A stretch of 34,631 bases of DNA from an uncultured Bacilli bacterium (lineage in GTDB: Bacteria; Bacillota_I; Bacilli_A; RF39; UBA660). Shown here in pieces: positions 1 to 7,289 of this stretch. The stretch is taken from assembly GCA_934096025.1 (NCBI GenBank), contig CAKOLP010000001.1, positions 1-34,631 of the forward strand, in the 5' to 3' direction. A program made the position numbers and the translations under genes. The notes beneath the pieces were generated by a model. It did no database searches. It saw only the letters and a list, made by a program, of their open reading frames with translations, and was not told the DNA's origin. The stretch's first letter is position 1, and every line of letters begins with the position of its first letter.

Positions 1-411
1 GTAATGTTTTCTATTTTCATTATCAATTACATCTATATTTATAAGTTCATGGGAACACCAATAAAATATTTCAGATAAAGAGTAGATTACCGCTATTAAA
101 AGATAATATTTAGCAATTTTATCAGATAACAAAACAATAAATAAAATAAACAAAGCCCTTAGGATTACCCCTAGAGACATAATATACTTACTTTTATTTG
201 GAATCTTTTTAATAAAACGCTCCAAAAAACAAATGCCTATTGTTAATAATGTATATATAACAATGTAATATATTGCTATTGTGGTGATACTCTCGTTAGT
301 TACTTGTAAAAAGTATGCTACTAGAAATGTTTCAATAAATACTGCAGTCAAAGTATAAATTAAATCATTGGCCATTAAAAGCTTGGCGTTTTTACCTATT
401 TTACTACTCAT
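1..411 (-). CDS. MFS-like membrane transporter, N-terminal 137 residues (runs off the window)
   Basis: An uninterrupted frame starts at the ATG at 411 and reads leftward to the window edge. The start is supported by AAGGA at 423-427 on the same strand. The product is very hydrophobic: about four membrane segments can be seen (roughly residues 13-32, 43-61, 76-97, 100-120), with a basic loop after the second (RFIKKIPNKSK). The opening, with an N-D-L-I-Y segment before a long hydrophobic helix, resembles a group of Firmicutes major facilitator superfamily proteins. The family call rests on overall pattern only and the substrate cannot be told. A candidate extended -10 (TGTTATACT, minus strand, 435-443) lies just upstream, so the gene may have its own promoter after the Rel-like gene. 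Confidence 0.6.
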   Translation of the reverse strand, partial: MSSKIGKNAKLLMANDLIYTLTAVFIETFLVAYFLQVTNESITTIAIYYIVIYTLLTIGICFLERFIKKIPNKSKYIMSLGVILRALFILFIVLLSDKIAKYYLLIAVIYSLSEIFYWCSHELINIDVIDNENRKHY

Positions 412-450
412 TTTTATCAATCCTTGCTAAAAGTAGTATAACACATAAAT

Positions 451-1884
451 TTATTCTTTTGGAACAGTATTTGCTCTTATTCTTTTTAAAGCTTGGACTG
501 TTTGAACTGATGTAGCCCATTCATTTTTAGGGTGCGATAAATTATTTGTTACTATTTTGACTCTATCCTTGTTTTCTAAGATGTGATTATAAGGAACTTT
601 AACACCGTTTACTAAAGCATACACAAAGCTATTGCCTAACTCCGTACTTATCTTATAAGCAAAATCAAGAGCTGTTGAGTATTCAGGTAACTCTATTACT
701 TCACCACTTGGGGTATATACATATATTTTATTGGAAAGAAGTTCTCTTTTTACTTGTTTTACAAAATCTTGATTGTCTTTAAATGCTTCATTTATTTCTA
801 ATAGTGAATTAAAGAATTGATATTTTTGCCGTAAGTCTTGTTGCATTTCGTCTCGGGCATTTCCTTTTTTAACATCGAAGTATGCTGTTAAACCGAATGA
901 TGCAATTTTATCCATTTCTCTCGTTCTAATTTGAGTTTGTATAATTTGGTCTTCTGGGCCAAAAACGGTTGTATGAAGACTTTGATACATATTTGTTTTA
1001 GGATTACAGATATAATCTTTAAACTTACTATTTATAGGACGATATTTTTGATGTAAAAAACCTAACACTGTATAACAGTCAATATCATTATTAACAATAA
1101 TTTTCAAAGACAATAAGTCAGGCATGTTATTTATACTCTTGCCTTTTTGGGTGCTTTTGTATACTTCATAGGCACTTTTAGCACAAATACCAATGCTACA
1201 TTCAATTCCTGCTTTATTTAGAATTTTGTTTAATTCTTCTAGCATAATTGTTAAAGAACTGTTTTTAGCTTGCTCTGCTCCTTGCATTAATCTTACAATT
1301 TTGTTATATTCTTCTCTATATAAATACATTAAAGAAAGGTCTTCAAGTTCTTTTTTTAAATCATAAGCTCCGATAGCATAAGCAAGTGGAACATATAATT
1401 CCAATGTTTCTAAGGCATTTTCTTTTTGTTTAAATTCCGATTTAAATTCAAGTGTACGCATATTATGAAGTCTATCTGCAAGTTTAATAATAATTATTCG
1501 CACATCTTCAGTAATACCTGTAATTATTTTTCTAGTGTTTGCATAATTCATTTCTTCTTCACTAGAAAAATTCATTTTAGATATTTTTGTTACACCTTCC
1601 ACTAAAGTGGCTACAGTTTCATTAAATTGATAAGCTATTTCTTCTTTGGTAACTGGTGTGTCTTCGATAGTATCATGTAATAATGCAGCGCAAATGGTAT
1701 CTATATCTGCATGCATTTCAGCAAGGATATAAGCTACAGTTAAGGGATGAATTATGTATGGTTCCCCACTTTGGCGAAGTTGCCCGTCATGTAATTTTTC
1801 GGCAAATTTATATGCCTTTTCTACTTCTTCGATTCCTTTCTTTTCATATTCTTTTACTTTTAATAATAAATCTTTAATTGTCAT
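451..1884 (-). CDS. Short Rel/SpoT homologue: intact (p)ppGpp hydrolase, probably inactive synthetase, TGS domain
   Basis: Domain order is HD hydrolase (about 25-175), synthetase-like (about 220-345) and TGS (about 385-447); the protein ends at 477, so the zinc-finger and ACT parts of long Rel proteins are missing. The hydrolase set is complete: R37 in QLRQSGEPY, H46, H70-D71, E74-D75, and the ADRLHNM block (135-142). The synthetase half keeps FKDYI, PK and YQSLHTTV but departs at key places: the GRxK loop reads ICAK (233-236), NGY is NMY (298-300), the glutamate of EVQIRT is Q316, and the AAHW block is TAYF. By comparison with Streptococcus Rel (R241, E323) these changes should abolish pyrophosphate transfer. 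Inferred role: alarmone hydrolysis, with another synthetase elsewhere. No strong ribosome site is visible before the ATG. Confidence 0.88.
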   Translation of the reverse strand: MTIKDLLLKVKEYEKKGIEEVEKAYKFAEKLHDGQLRQSGEPYIIHPLTVAYILAEMHADIDTICAALLHDTIEDTPVTKEEIAYQFNETVATLVEGVTKISKMNFSSEEEMNYANTRKIITGITEDVRIIIIKLADRLHNMRTLEFKSEFKQKENALETLELYVPLAYAIGAYDLKKELEDLSLMYLYREEYNKIVRLMQGAEQAKNSSLTIMLEELNKILNKAGIECSIGICAKSAYEVYKSTQKGKSINNMPDLLSLKIIVNNDIDCYTVLGFLHQKYRPINSKFKDYICNPKTNMYQSLHTTVFGPEDQIIQTQIRTREMDKIASFGLTAYFDVKKGNARDEMQQDLRQKYQFFNSLLEINEAFKDNQDFVKQVKRELLSNKIYVYTPSGEVIELPEYSTALDFAYKISTELGNSFVYALVNGVKVPYNHILENKDRVKIVTNNLSHPKNEWATSVQTVQALKRIRANTVPKE

Positions 1885-2208
1885 AATTTTAATCAGCTTC
1901 TTACTTATTTTATTTTTTTTATTATCATTTTATTAAAAACATATTGATTTGTCAACCAAAAATTTAAAATTTTTTAAAAAAAGAAAAAAAGAAGTACAAT
2001 TGTACTTTCTAATGTTAGTTTAATTTTATTAGTTCTTTCCGCTATCCTCCACTACAATTATAATTTGCAGAAGAAATTTGAATTATCAGAAGCCTTTGCA
2101 TATTATCTATTTCTATATTAAAAATTATTAAATATGATTCCATTCCGTGAGATTTTGAAATTTCATTCCGTGAGATTTTAAGTTTTCATTCCGTGAGATT
2201 TTGGATTT
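1885..2208. other. 324-bp gap between the Rel-like gene and the glycosylase gene
   Basis: The gap holds the terminator hairpin at 1992-2007 and the 23-bp tandem repeat at 2141-2227. I see no supported gene in the rest. One 19-codon minus-strand frame (about 2055-2114) has no ribosome site and was not called. Confidence 0.5.
1966..2007 (-). terminator. Probable intrinsic terminator after the glycosylase operon
   Basis: On the minus strand, AAGTAC-AATT-GTACTT (1992-2007) forms a short hairpin followed by CTTCTTTTTTTCTTTTTTT. The stem is AT-rich and only 6 bp, so strength is uncertain. Its position suits the end of the operon coming from 3721. Confidence 0.4.
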
Positions 2209-2227
2209 TCATTCCGTGATATTTTGA
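2141..2227. repeat. Four tandem copies of a 22-24 bp unit at the 3' end of the glycosylase gene
   Basis: The plus-strand core CATTCCGTGAGATTTT begins at 2141, 2164, 2188 and 2210; the last copy has T for G (GTGATATTTT). The spacers differ slightly (GAAATTT, AAGTTTT, GGATTTT). The copy at 2210 forms the last codons and TGA stop of the glycosylase gene, so the array looks like a repeated duplication of that gene's end. Confidence 0.9.
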
Positions 2228-2757
2228 AACAAAAAACATTCTTCTTCATGAGAGTTAATGATTCCAATAGCTTGAAGATATGAATAAATAATTGTTGTAC
2301 CCACAAATTTCATGTTTCTTTTTTGTAAATCCTTTGATATGGCATCAGAAAGTACCGAAGACGTAAAATGGCTCTCAAAATATATTTTTCCTTGCGTAAA
2401 TTCCTTTAAATAATTATAAAAGGAACCGTATTCTTCAATAATACTTTTAAATATTTTAGCATTATTAATGCTTGCTTTGATTTTTAATTTATTTCTTATT
2501 ATATCTTTATTTTTTAATAGGTCTTCGATTTTCTTATCATCATATTGTATTACTTTTTCTATGTCAAAGTTATCATAAGCTTTCTTAAATGCTTCTCTTT
2601 TATTTAGTACACATTCCCAAGAAAGCCCTGCTTGAAAAGATTCTAAAATAAGCATTTCAAATAAGTATTTATCGCTAGTATTTAAAACACCCCATTCTTC
2701 ATCATGATATTTAACATACAATTCATTTTTTAAATTACACCAACTACATCTATTCAT
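2209..2757 (-). CDS. tag: DNA-3-methyladenine glycosylase I
   Basis: It removes 3-methyladenine from alkylated DNA to start base excision repair. The N-terminus RCSWCN..YHDEEWGV and the segment LFEMLILESFQAGLSWECVLNKREAF are family hallmarks. The residues expected to bind the zinc snap are present: C4, H18, H170 and C174; E38 and W47 fit the base-binding pocket. Length (182) is normal. The start overlaps the nuclease stop as ATGA (2754-2757), so the two are translationally coupled. The last six residues (FQNITE) and the stop lie inside the final unit of the tandem repeat, so the C-terminal tail may not be original. Confidence 0.95.
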   Translation of the reverse strand: MNRCSWCNLKNELYVKYHDEEWGVLNTSDKYLFEMLILESFQAGLSWECVLNKREAFKKAYDNFDIEKVIQYDDKKIEDLLKNKDIIRNKLKIKASINNAKIFKSIIEEYGSFYNYLKEFTQGKIYFESHFTSSVLSDAISKDLQKRNMKFVGTTIIYSYLQAIGIINSHEEECFLFQNITE

Positions 2758-3446
2758 AATAAGGAACTATCTCCATTCTTGTAATTTATATATATTCCAT
2801 CTTGGACATTATAAACAAATATTTTAAATTTAATACCTTGGCCATTATCTTCTACCGACAGAGCTTCCATAATAACGCCAGTTGCTAATAGGTTATCATT
2901 TTCATAGACTGGAGTTACTCGATATAAGACATGATTTTTAGTGTTTCTTATATATTCTGCTACTTTATTTTCATAATCTAACATGACACCTGTATTCATT
3001 TGTCTAGTGCAAGTAATTAAATTATTGGGATTGGCATTTTCCCCGGTTAATTGATATCCGATTAAATGACAACGGTTATATAAGTATTTTCCCTCGATTA
3101 AGTCATACTTTACAGTGTGCCAGCCGGTAGGTTTAATCATACCAATAGATTTTCTTTTTTCCGTTGGCATTAAATCATAACCAATATTTGCAAAAGCTTT
3201 CGTGGCTCTATCTAAGTTATCTAAATTGTCATATTCTTCAAAACTTGTCGAAGTATCAACATTATCAAAATTAGGTTCATTATTATCTAATTCTATATAA
3301 CCTTTGCCTACATAATCCGGTATATAATTGATTGTGTAGGTTTCTTTTGTTTCATCTTTGTTAAATAAGTTATTATAGTTAAAGCTTAAAAAACTTATAA
3401 TTACTAATATGCATATAATACTTTTACTGTTTTTCTTCATAATCAT
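2754..3446 (-). CDS. Exported or membrane-anchored DNA/RNA non-specific endonuclease (EndA/Nuc type)
   Basis: A basic start and one hydrophobic stretch (about 9-25) indicate a signal anchor; no lipobox is seen. The catalytic block LYNRCHLIGYQLTGENANPNNLITCTRQMN matches the ββα-metal nucleases of streptococci and lactobacilli, where the histidine (here in NRCHLIG) is the general base and the downstream Asn holds magnesium. The usual NRGH or DRGH is NRCH here. The gene overlaps its upstream neighbour (stop 3443, start 3446) and downstream tag by four bases each. Substrate is probably extracellular DNA, for nutrition or uptake; which one cannot be told. Confidence 0.85.
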   Translation of the reverse strand: MIMKKNSKSIICILVIISFLSFNYNNLFNKDETKETYTINYIPDYVGKGYIELDNNEPNFDNVDTSTSFEEYDNLDNLDRATKAFANIGYDLMPTEKRKSIGMIKPTGWHTVKYDLIEGKYLYNRCHLIGYQLTGENANPNNLITCTRQMNTGVMLDYENKVAEYIRNTKNHVLYRVTPVYENDNLLATGVIMEALSVEDNGQGIKFKIFVYNVQDGIYINYKNGDSSLL

Positions 3447-3721
3447 TCCTCTTTAAAATTATTGTATATTTTTATTAATTTTTCTATTTCTTTTATTATA
3501 TATTCTTTTATAATACTTTTGTAGGTTATTTCTTCTTTAGCTTTTTTAAAAGTTTCTTCGTATTCTATGGTTGTAAAGACATCGATAGTTCTGCAGTCAT
3601 TTATCAGTTTATATAAAGAGTATTTTTCATTACATAGATTATTTATTTCTAATTCAAATGACATTCGCTCTTTTAAATGAAATAAAGCAAGATTATGGTA
3701 TTTTTTACTATATCTTTTCAT
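3443..3721 (-). CDS. Small charged protein of unknown function, first gene of the nuclease-tag operon
   Basis: This 92-residue protein is rich in Lys, Glu and Ile with no membrane segment and reads as mostly helical. I do not recognise a family. The start has a strong ribosome site, AAGGAGGGG at 3728-3736 on the minus strand, and a TATAAT-like -10 lies just upstream (around 3740-3746). The four-base overlap with the nuclease start suggests coupled translation. It could be a nuclease partner or inhibitor, but nothing in the sequence shows that. Confidence 0.7.
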   Translation of the reverse strand: MKRYSKKYHNLALFHLKERMSFELEINNLCNEKYSLYKLINDCRTIDVFTTIEYEETFKKAKEEITYKSIIKEYIIKEIEKLIKIYNNFKEE

Positions 3722-3837
3722 TTGTATCCCCTCCTTGTAATTATAGCATAGTTTTAGCTAATCTTTTTTAAATTTGTGTAATAGTGTGGCTAATTAAATG
3801 GGTATTTAGTGCCATAATAATTGTGAGGTGTGTATTT

Positions 3838-4161
3838 ATGGCTATTTATAGTTATCATGAGTTACAGAAAAGATTAGAAAATTATAAAAATGAAACAGAA
3901 TTATATAAATTGATTTGTAAAAATATTAAGAAGTATAGAAAACTTAGATATAATGAATTTAAAAGGAATTCTTTAACTAATTCAATTAATCCTTATACTA
4001 CTGAGAATTTTGCTGCTTTACTTGATTATAATCATACACATTATAAAAGGTTTGAAAGCGAAAATGATTCTACGAAAAGAATCCCTTTAATAAAGTTATT
4101 AATGGCTTCGATTATTTTAGACATTGATTTAGAAGATTTGTTTAATGAAAATATATCATAA
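3838..4161 (+). CDS. XRE/Cro-like helix-turn-helix regulator
   Basis: I chose the ATG at 3838 because GAGGTG lies at 3824-3829; the longer frame back to a GTG at 3784 has no ribosome site. The 107-residue product contains NIKKYRKLR, then FAALLDYNHTHYKRFESENDSTKRIPLIKLLMASIILDIDLEDLF. The second part fits the recognition-helix and C-terminal half of an HTH_3 domain (tyrxEsGxrxPxlxtllkla..L.vsl.dLF). The first helices are separated by an insert of about 20 residues (NEFKRNSLTNSINPYTTEN). The gene overlaps the next by 17 bases, so they form an operon. Regulated targets are unknown. Confidence 0.65.
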   Translation: MAIYSYHELQKRLENYKNETELYKLICKNIKKYRKLRYNEFKRNSLTNSINPYTTENFAALLDYNHTHYKRFESENDSTKRIPLIKLLMASIILDIDLEDLFNENIS

Positions 4162-4621
4162 CATTAAACCTATATATAATAAGGATGCTAAGGTATTAAT
4201 TCTTGGAAGTATGCCTAGTGTAATATCACGGGAAAAAAAGTTTTATTATGCTAATAAAAATAATAGATTTTGGCCTATATTGGAAACTTTATTTAAAGTT
4301 AAATTAAGTACAAGTGAAGATAAGAAAAAGTTTTTATTAAATAATAATATTGCTTTATGGGATGTTTTTCAAAGTGTTGATATTAGTAAATCTAGTGATA
4401 GCTCTATTAAAAATGTAAAATATAATGATATATTAAAAGTATTACAAGAAACGAAAGTAAAAGTTATTTTTTGTACAGGTAAAGTTTCTTACAATGCTTT
4501 AATTAAACATTTTACTTTGGATACACTAGTTATTTATTTGCCTAGTCCGAGTAGTGCTAATGCTAAATTTAGTCTAGTAGATTTAGTAAAGGAATATAGA
4601 ACTATTCTTGATTATTTATAA
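4145..4621 (+). CDS. Uracil-DNA glycosylase superfamily, hypoxanthine-DNA glycosylase type (family 6)
   Basis: The motif LILGSMPSVISREKKFYYANKNNRFWPIL (18-46) and the second motif LPSPSSANA (132-140) match DNA-deoxyinosine glycosylases of the UDG superfamily, which excise hypoxanthine formed by adenine deamination. The shape G-S-M-P-S-V distinguishes it from Mug/TDG (GxNPSxxS) and from family 1 (GQDPYHG), which is present separately at 30485. Length 158 is typical. It is coupled to the XRE-like regulator by a 17-base overlap and has only a weak ribosome site of its own, so it probably depends on translation of that gene. Confidence 0.85.
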   Translation: MKIYHNIKPIYNKDAKVLILGSMPSVISREKKFYYANKNNRFWPILETLFKVKLSTSEDKKKFLLNNNIALWDVFQSVDISKSSDSSIKNVKYNDILKVLQETKVKVIFCTGKVSYNALIKHFTLDTLVIYLPSPSSANAKFSLVDLVKEYRTILDYL

Positions 4622-4639
4622 AAGACCTAGTCTTTTTTT
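4621..4639 (+). terminator. Intrinsic terminator between convergent genes
   Basis: AAAGAC-CTA-GTCTTT followed by four more T. The CTA loop is also the TAG stop (minus strand) of the convergent carboxypeptidase gene, so the two genes share this end. Confidence 0.6.
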
Positions 4640-5208
4640 CTTTTGCGAGCATAATGTTCTTCAAGTGTTATGTTTTCATGATAAAGCATTTCGGCTAGAT
4701 TTAAGCCTACGAAACGATAATGCCATGGTTCATAAGCATAACCAGTTATTTCTTCACAAAATTGGGGATATCTTAAGATAAAACCGTATTTATAACTGTT
4801 TTCTTTTAGCCATGTTACTTCTCTATCCGTATCTTTTACATCATCAGAATAAACTCCATTTTTTAAATAAGCTATATCCATTGCTAGACCTGTTTGATGT
4901 TCACTACTTCCCGGTAATGCCACGTATTTATAAGCTTCTTCTCCTCGTTTTTTTATAATGGAAGCTAGTATTTGTTCTTGATATTCGTAACTACGATATC
5001 CACTGTCAACTATGATAAACATTTCATCTTCCCATGCTTTTTTTAACATTTGATCTACAAAAGGCTTTATTTCTATGGCTAACATAGGTTTTAAATTTGG
5101 GTCTAGGTAGTTATGAAAATTATTCTCATTTTCATCAACTGTATAAAGTTGTGGTTTGTAATTCCTATCTAAACGATGTTTTTTATTAACTAATATTTCA
5201 AAATCCAT
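4627..5208 (-). CDS. VanY/VanXY-like D-Ala-D-Ala peptidase, no export signal
   Basis: The family pattern is clear: SGYRSYEYQ (69-77), PGSSEHQTGLAMDI (99-112), KYGFILRYP and EITGYAYEPWHYRFVG (153-168). Zinc ligands are H104, D111 and H163; E160 is the catalytic base; R72 is the conserved substrate arginine. It cleaves D-Ala-D-Ala from peptidoglycan stems or precursors. The ATG at 5208 has AGGAG six bases upstream, and the protein begins MDFEILVNKKHRLDRNY with no hydrophobic segment. VanY usually has an N-terminal anchor; the soluble form is more like VanXY enzymes, which act inside the cell. No van regulators or ligase are nearby, so a resistance role is not supported. Confidence 0.85.
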   Translation of the reverse strand: MDFEILVNKKHRLDRNYKPQLYTVDENENNFHNYLDPNLKPMLAIEIKPFVDQMLKKAWEDEMFIIVDSGYRSYEYQEQILASIIKKRGEEAYKYVALPGSSEHQTGLAMDIAYLKNGVYSDDVKDTDREVTWLKENSYKYGFILRYPQFCEEITGYAYEPWHYRFVGLNLAEMLYHENITLEEHYARKRKKD

Positions 5209-5245
5209 ATATGACTCCTTATCTATTTAATTATATCATTAAACG

Positions 5246-5280
5246 AATTAAAAATGCCTAGATTTTGCAACTAGACATTT
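5246..5280 (-). terminator. Intrinsic terminator after the alcohol dehydrogenase gene
   Basis: On the minus strand, AAATGTCTAG (5271-5280) pairs with CTAGGCATTT (5252-5261) with one G-T pair; it is followed by more T bases and lies directly after the dehydrogenase stop. Confidence 0.7.
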
Positions 5281-5286
5281 TATTTT

Positions 5287-6312
5287 TTACATTTTAGGGT
5301 CAACTAAAATCTTAACTGCTGAGCTTTTACCACTTGTTAATTTTTCGTAAGCTTTTTGTGTTTGCTCTAAAGGTACTACATCATCAACAAATTTCATTAC
5401 ATCTATTTTTTCATTAGCAATTAAATCAATACATGCTTTAAATTCATTATATGTATAAGCAATAGCTCCTTGAACAACTAATTCTTTCATGACTGCCATA
5501 ACTGTGTAGGTTGGCACTGCATCTGTTGCTACCCCAACAAGAACAACTATACCACCTGGCTTTACCATTTGAATAGCTGTATTAACTGCTGCAGCATTTC
5601 CAACACACTCAATGACAACATCAAAGCCTCCATGTGTTTTGCTTACTAATTTTTCTGTTAATCCTTCTTCAGTTGCATTAAACCATTCATCAGCTACATC
5701 TAATTTTACGGCCTTATTTCCTCGATCTGGATTAGTTTCTGTTACACAAACATAACTTGCTCCCTCAAGTTTAGCAAACATTGCTGATGTTAAGCCAATA
5801 ATTCCACCCCCGATAACTAAGACATCATCACCAACAGCAATGCGTCCTAAGTGGGCTGCATGTAGTCCCACGGCAGTAGGTTCTACTAAAGCTACTTCTT
5901 CATCTTTCATATTATCAGGTACTTTTATAACCATATCTGGTCTTATAGCAATCTTTTCTGTAAGACCACCGGGATTATCTAAAGATAGCCCAATTGCTTC
6001 AGTCCATGTTTTACTACAATATTGATAATCTCCTTTACGACAAGCTTCACATTCATTACATGGTGATATTGGTAAAGCAGTTACTCTGTCACCTACTTGT
6101 AAGTCTAATCTATCTCCTGGGTCTAAAACTGTTCCACAAAATTCATGTCCCATTACTAGCCCTTTAGGTTCTCCATTTACCCAATAATGAATATCAGACC
6201 CACAAATACCACATTTTGATATTTCTACGATAACTTTTCCATTTAGAGAAACTGGTTCCTTTATTTCCTTAATTTCGAATTCTTTTACTCCTTTAATACT
6301 ACATGCTTTCAT
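5287..6312 (-). CDS. Zinc-dependent medium-chain alcohol/polyol dehydrogenase
   Basis: The enzyme belongs to the MDR family of NAD(P)-dependent alcohol, threonine or sorbitol dehydrogenases. Catalytic zinc residues are C37 (CGICGSDIH), H56-E57 (GHEF) and E144 (VEP). The structural zinc site is complete: C85, C88, C91 and C99. The Rossmann turn is GGGIIG (168-173), and the acidic residue near the end of the second strand (TETNP, 191-195) suits NAD. Substrate is undetermined; 2,3-butanediol or sorbitol dehydrogenase-like activities are plausible. AAAGGAG sits before the ATG. Its start is 12 bases after the mscS stop, so both are probably transcribed together. Confidence 0.9.
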   Translation of the reverse strand: MKACSIKGVKEFEIKEIKEPVSLNGKVIVEISKCGICGSDIHYWVNGEPKGLVMGHEFCGTVLDPGDRLDLQVGDRVTALPISPCNECEACRKGDYQYCSKTWTEAIGLSLDNPGGLTEKIAIRPDMVIKVPDNMKDEEVALVEPTAVGLHAAHLGRIAVGDDVLVIGGGIIGLTSAMFAKLEGASYVCVTETNPDRGNKAVKLDVADEWFNATEEGLTEKLVSKTHGGFDVVIECVGNAAAVNTAIQMVKPGGIVVLVGVATDAVPTYTVMAVMKELVVQGAIAYTYNEFKACIDLIANEKIDVMKFVDDVVPLEQTQKAYEKLTSGKSSAVKILVDPKM

Positions 6313-6324
6313 TTACATTCTCCT

Positions 6325-7152
6325 TTACTTTTTATTTATTGTTACTACTCGAGGATAAGGAATTTCTATACCCTCAGCATTAAATCTTTTCATTATTATA
6401 TAGTATAAATTATACATATTTTCATATACATCACTATTATCATTTCCCCAGACCCATGCTCTTAAGGAAATACTTGAATCATTTAAACTCGACACTCTAA
6501 CTTTAGGAAACTCAACATTTTTGTTTTTTCCCTTGGGATTAGGATGATATAGCTTACTTAATTCTTCTTTTATTATTGTAATTGCTTTATCTATATCAGA
6601 TTCATAACTTATATTGAAATCAACTAACTTTACATTTTCATTGTCGGCATAATTAAAGTTCTCAATTGTATAGGTATTCATCTGACTATTTGGAATTAAA
6701 ACCCGCCGATTATTAATCGTTCTTATTACAGTATGGCGCATTGTGATATCTTCGACTGTTCCACTTACACCCTTGTCTACGCATTCAATAAAGTCCCCGA
6801 CATCATAAGCACTACCAATTACTACTGCTATACTTCCAAAAAAGTTTTTTAAACTCTCTTGGGCTGCTAGACCTAATACAACGGACCCAATTCCTAATCC
6901 AGATAATAGAGTTTTTGAAAAAGAATTAAAGACATCAAATTGACCAATAGATATTAATACCGCAAAAACATATAATACTAGCTTTTTGATTCTTTTAATA
7001 AATACCAAAAAGGTTGTAAGATTTTTCTTCTTGTGTATAGCTATAGTCTTCTCAATTATCTTATCTATTATATTATTTAGAACAAAAACAATGATAAATA
7101 CAGAAACTATACTAATAATTTTATCTACATATTTTTCTAAAAATTCTTTCAT
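6325..7152 (-). CDS. mscS: Small-conductance mechanosensitive channel, MscS family
   Basis: Three membrane helices (about 12-30, 55-72, 82-110) are followed by the MscS β domain. The pore helix SGLGIGSVVLGLAAQESLKNFFGSIAVVIG (84-113) and the block DVGDFIECVDKGVSGTVEDITMRHTVIRTINNRRVLIPNSQM (117-158) are family hallmarks; a C-terminal αβ domain ends at 275. The channel opens on membrane tension to release solutes during osmotic downshift. A promoter can be read upstream, and alcohol dehydrogenase follows in the same transcript. Confidence 0.95.
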   Translation of the reverse strand: MKEFLEKYVDKIISIVSVFIIVFVLNNIIDKIIEKTIAIHKKKNLTTFLVFIKRIKKLVLYVFAVLISIGQFDVFNSFSKTLLSGLGIGSVVLGLAAQESLKNFFGSIAVVIGSAYDVGDFIECVDKGVSGTVEDITMRHTVIRTINNRRVLIPNSQMNTYTIENFNYADNENVKLVDFNISYESDIDKAITIIKEELSKLYHPNPKGKNKNVEFPKVRVSSLNDSSISLRAWVWGNDNSDVYENMYNLYYIIMKRFNAEGIEIPYPRVVTINKK

Positions 7153-7169
7153 ATATACTCCATATTATT

Positions 7170-7198
7170 ATTTTATCAAAATACACTTTACTTGTCAT
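7170..7198 (-). promoter_or_regulatory. Sigma-70-type promoter for mscS
   Basis: On the minus strand, ATGACA (7193-7198), 17 bp, TAAAAT (7170-7175). It lies 18 bases before the mscS start. Confidence 0.55.
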
Positions 7199-7234
7199 TA
7201 TTTTAGGTTATGCACTTTACAGTTACTTTATATC

Positions 7235-7262
7235 TTGCTTTTTCTAAATTTTCTGTTATAAT
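7235..7262 (+). promoter_or_regulatory. Sigma-70-type promoter with extended -10
   Basis: TTGCTT (7235-7240), 16 bp, TGTTATAAT (-10 hexamer 7257-7262). A strong ribosome site AAGGGGG (7277-7283) and the ATG at 7290 follow. Confidence 0.75.
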
Positions 7263-7289
7263 AAAAATCACTTATTAAGGGGGAAAATT

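Noticed and set aside
2055..2114. 19-codon minus-strand frame in the 1885-2208 gap
   Set aside because: No ribosome site, no downstream gene to regulate closely, and too short to judge.
3784..3837. GTG start at 3784 for the XRE-like regulator
   Set aside because: No ribosome site there, while GAGGTG is well placed before the ATG at 3838.
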